Below, in pieces: positions 62,686 through 64,000 of a stretch of DNA of 64,000 bases. Made by a program: the position numbers and the translations under genes. The DNA is taken from NCBI RefSeq assembly GCF_025460805.1, contig NZ_JAMXFJ010000001.1:520768-584767 (forward strand). The letters are read 5' to 3'. Source of the stretch: Microvirga sesbaniae (GTDB taxonomy: Bacteria; Pseudomonadota; Alphaproteobacteria; Rhizobiales; Beijerinckiaceae). Numbering within the stretch: the first letter of the stretch is position 1; every line of letters begins with the position of its first letter. The notes under the pieces are model-generated. The model was not told where the DNA came from and made no database searches. It saw only the letters and a program-made list of their open reading frames with translations.

Positions 62686-63990
62686 TCAGCCGCGTCCGAC
62701 GCTGACATAGGTGAAGCCGTGGCGGCGCATTTCCTCGGGCCGGTAGACGTTGCGCAGGTCCACCACCACCGGGGCGGCCAGGGTCGCCTTGAGGCGCGCC
62801 AGGTCGAGGGCCCGGAAGGTGTCCCATTCGGTCACCAGCACCAGGGCGTCGGCCCCGCGGGCGCAATCGTAGGCATCCCGGGCGTAGGCCACGTCGGTCA
62901 GCACCGAGCGGGCCGCCTCCATGCCCTCCGGGTCGTAGGCTTTCACCCGCGCCCCGGCATCCTGGAGCGCCGTGATCACGTCGATGGCCGGCGCATCGCG
63001 CATGTCGTCGGTGTTGGGCTTGAAGGTCAGGCCGAGCACCGCCACGGTCTTGCCGCGCACCGAGCCGCCGCAGGCGGCGATCACCTTGCGGCCCATGGCG
63101 CGCTTGCGCTGGCTGTTGACCGCCGCCACCGTCTCGACGATGCGCATCGGCGCCTCGTGGTCCTGCGCGGTCTTGATCAGGGCCAGCGTGTCCTTGGGAA
63201 AGCACGAGCCGCCATAGCCCGGGCCGGCATGGAGGAACTTGGCCCCGATCCGGTTGTCGAGGCCGATGCCGCGGGCCACGTCCTGGACGTTGGCGCCCAC
63301 CTGCTCGCACAGGTCGGCGATCTCGTTGATGAAGGTGATCTTGGTGGCCAGGAACGCGTTGGCGGCATACTTGGTCAGCTCGGCGGTGCGCCGGGACATG
63401 GTGAGCAGGGGCGACTGATTGAGGTAGAGCGGGCGGTAGAGCTCGGTCATCACGTCCTTGGCGCGCTCGTCCTCGGTGCCCACCACGATGCGGTCCGGGC
63501 GCTTGAAATCGGCGATCGCCGCGCCCTCGCGCAGGAATTCCGGGTTCGACACCACGGCGAACTGCGCCTCGGGCCGGGTCTCGCGGATGATGCGCTCGAC
63601 CTCGTCGCCCGTGCCCACCGGCACGGTCGATTTGGTCACGATCACGGTGTAGCCGTCCATGGCGGCCGCGATGTCGCGGGCGGCCTGATAGACATAGGAC
63701 AGGTCCGCGTGGCCGTCGCCGCGCCGCGACGGGGTCCCGACCGCGATGAACACGGCCTGCGCGCTCCCGACCGCCTGCGCCAGGTCGGTGGTGAAGGTCA
63801 GGCGGTCCTCGCGCACGTTCTTGGCCACCAGATCGTCCAGGCCCGGCTCGAAGATCGGGATCTCGCCCCGGTTGAGCGCCTCGATCTTGGCCGGCTCCTT
63901 GTCGACGCAGCAGACCTCGTGCCCGAAATCGGCAAAGCAGGCGCCGGACACCAGCCCCACATAGCCGGCTCCGATCATCGCGACACGCAT
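62686..63990 (-). CDS. ugd: UDP-glucose 6-dehydrogenase
   Basis: A 434-residue enzyme that oxidises UDP-glucose to UDP-glucuronate with two NAD. The NAD motif GAGYVGLVSGACFA lies at 7-20. The catalytic cysteine is in PGYGGSCFPKDT near 256-267, and the Lys in FLATKITFINE near 206 plus LGLTFKPNTDDMRDAPA near 322 are the other active-site marks. The start lies 10 bases from the window end, so the upstream context is not visible. Supplies glucuronate for surface polysaccharide. Confidence 0.96.
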   Translation of the reverse strand: MRVAMIGAGYVGLVSGACFADFGHEVCCVDKEPAKIEALNRGEIPIFEPGLDDLVAKNVREDRLTFTTDLAQAVGSAQAVFIAVGTPSRRGDGHADLSYVYQAARDIAAAMDGYTVIVTKSTVPVGTGDEVERIIRETRPEAQFAVVSNPEFLREGAAIADFKRPDRIVVGTEDERAKDVMTELYRPLYLNQSPLLTMSRRTAELTKYAANAFLATKITFINEIADLCEQVGANVQDVARGIGLDNRIGAKFLHAGPGYGGSCFPKDTLALIKTAQDHEAPMRIVETVAAVNSQRKRAMGRKVIAACGGSVRGKTVAVLGLTFKPNTDDMRDAPAIDVITALQDAGARVKAYDPEGMEAARSVLTDVAYARDAYDCARGADALVLVTEWDTFRALDLARLKATLAAPVVVDLRNVYRPEEMRRHGFTYVSVGRG

Positions 63991-64000
63991 CAGAGACTCC

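Overview
This 64 kb window is a chromosomal segment of an alphaproteobacterium. A complete EcfG/NepR/PhyR general stress locus, which is known only from Alphaproteobacteria, carries the strongest evidence. GC-rich coding, the two families of palindromic intergenic repeats and the gene content suggest Hyphomicrobiales, most likely a Methylobacteriaceae relative such as Microvirga. That genus-level guess is inference, not a database result. No rRNA, tRNA or CRISPR array was seen.

Layout. (1) 0-5.2 kb, minus strand: a tightly packed operon for a lipid-linked pentose that resembles the mycobacterial decaprenylphosphoryl-arabinose pathway: HAD phosphatase fused to UbiA prenyltransferase, DprE1-like oxidase, DprE2-like reductase, a sugar epimerase and a FAD oxidoreductase cut by the window edge. 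(2) 5.7-6.6 kb: an IS5-family element killed by an in-frame stop. (3) 6.7-18.1 kb: surface-polysaccharide genes: FkbM methyltransferase with a coiled-coil tail, a two-domain glycosyltransferase, an orphan coiled-coil protein, a GT4 enzyme, manC, rfbB, rfbC, rfbA (no rfbD) and a NUDIX hydrolase. (4) 18.7-22 kb: two divergent RTX-type secreted proteins that share a C-terminal module. (5) 23-26.4 kb: a thioredoxin-reductase-like flavoprotein, an esterase and a uracil/xanthine permease.

(6) 26.4-34.6 kb is a general stress response island. I find ten promoter-like sites of the form GGAAC-N16/17-cGTT. They lie in front of a YghA-like dehydrogenase, a small membrane protein, a DUF1328 protein, the nepR-ecfG operon, phyR, an exported protein, a PRC-barrel protein, a small unknown protein and a KGG-repeat protein. 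The tenth points at no protein: 80-odd bases downstream lies a perfect intrinsic terminator, which predicts a small RNA with a C-rich loop. That loop is complementary to the Shine-Dalgarno regions of both nepR and phyR. This is the best candidate for an undescribed element in the window.

(7) 33.4-44.7 kb: DMT exporter, HIT hydrolase, glpK/glpD with an MFS transporter, a RhlE-type RNA helicase, a DUF763 protein and a formamidase-like enzyme. (8) 45-50.9 kb: a four-gene oligopeptide-type ABC importer operon with three ATGA start/stop overlaps. (9) 50.9-59.9 kb: a four-gene glycosyltransferase operon including a glycosyltransferase-deacetylase fusion, facing a divergent pair: an ABC exporter-like protein whose ATPase motifs are all degenerate, plus a cyclic-nucleotide-binding protein. 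(10) 60-64 kb: a lytic transglycosylase-like protein, DUF924 and Lrp-type RAM domain proteins, and UDP-glucose dehydrogenase.

Taken together, much of the window serves the cell envelope: nucleotide sugars (GDP-mannose, dTDP-4-keto sugars, UDP-glucuronate), a lipid-linked pentose, several glycosyltransferases and secreted RTX proteins. These are interrupted by the stress-response island and by catabolic and transport operons.
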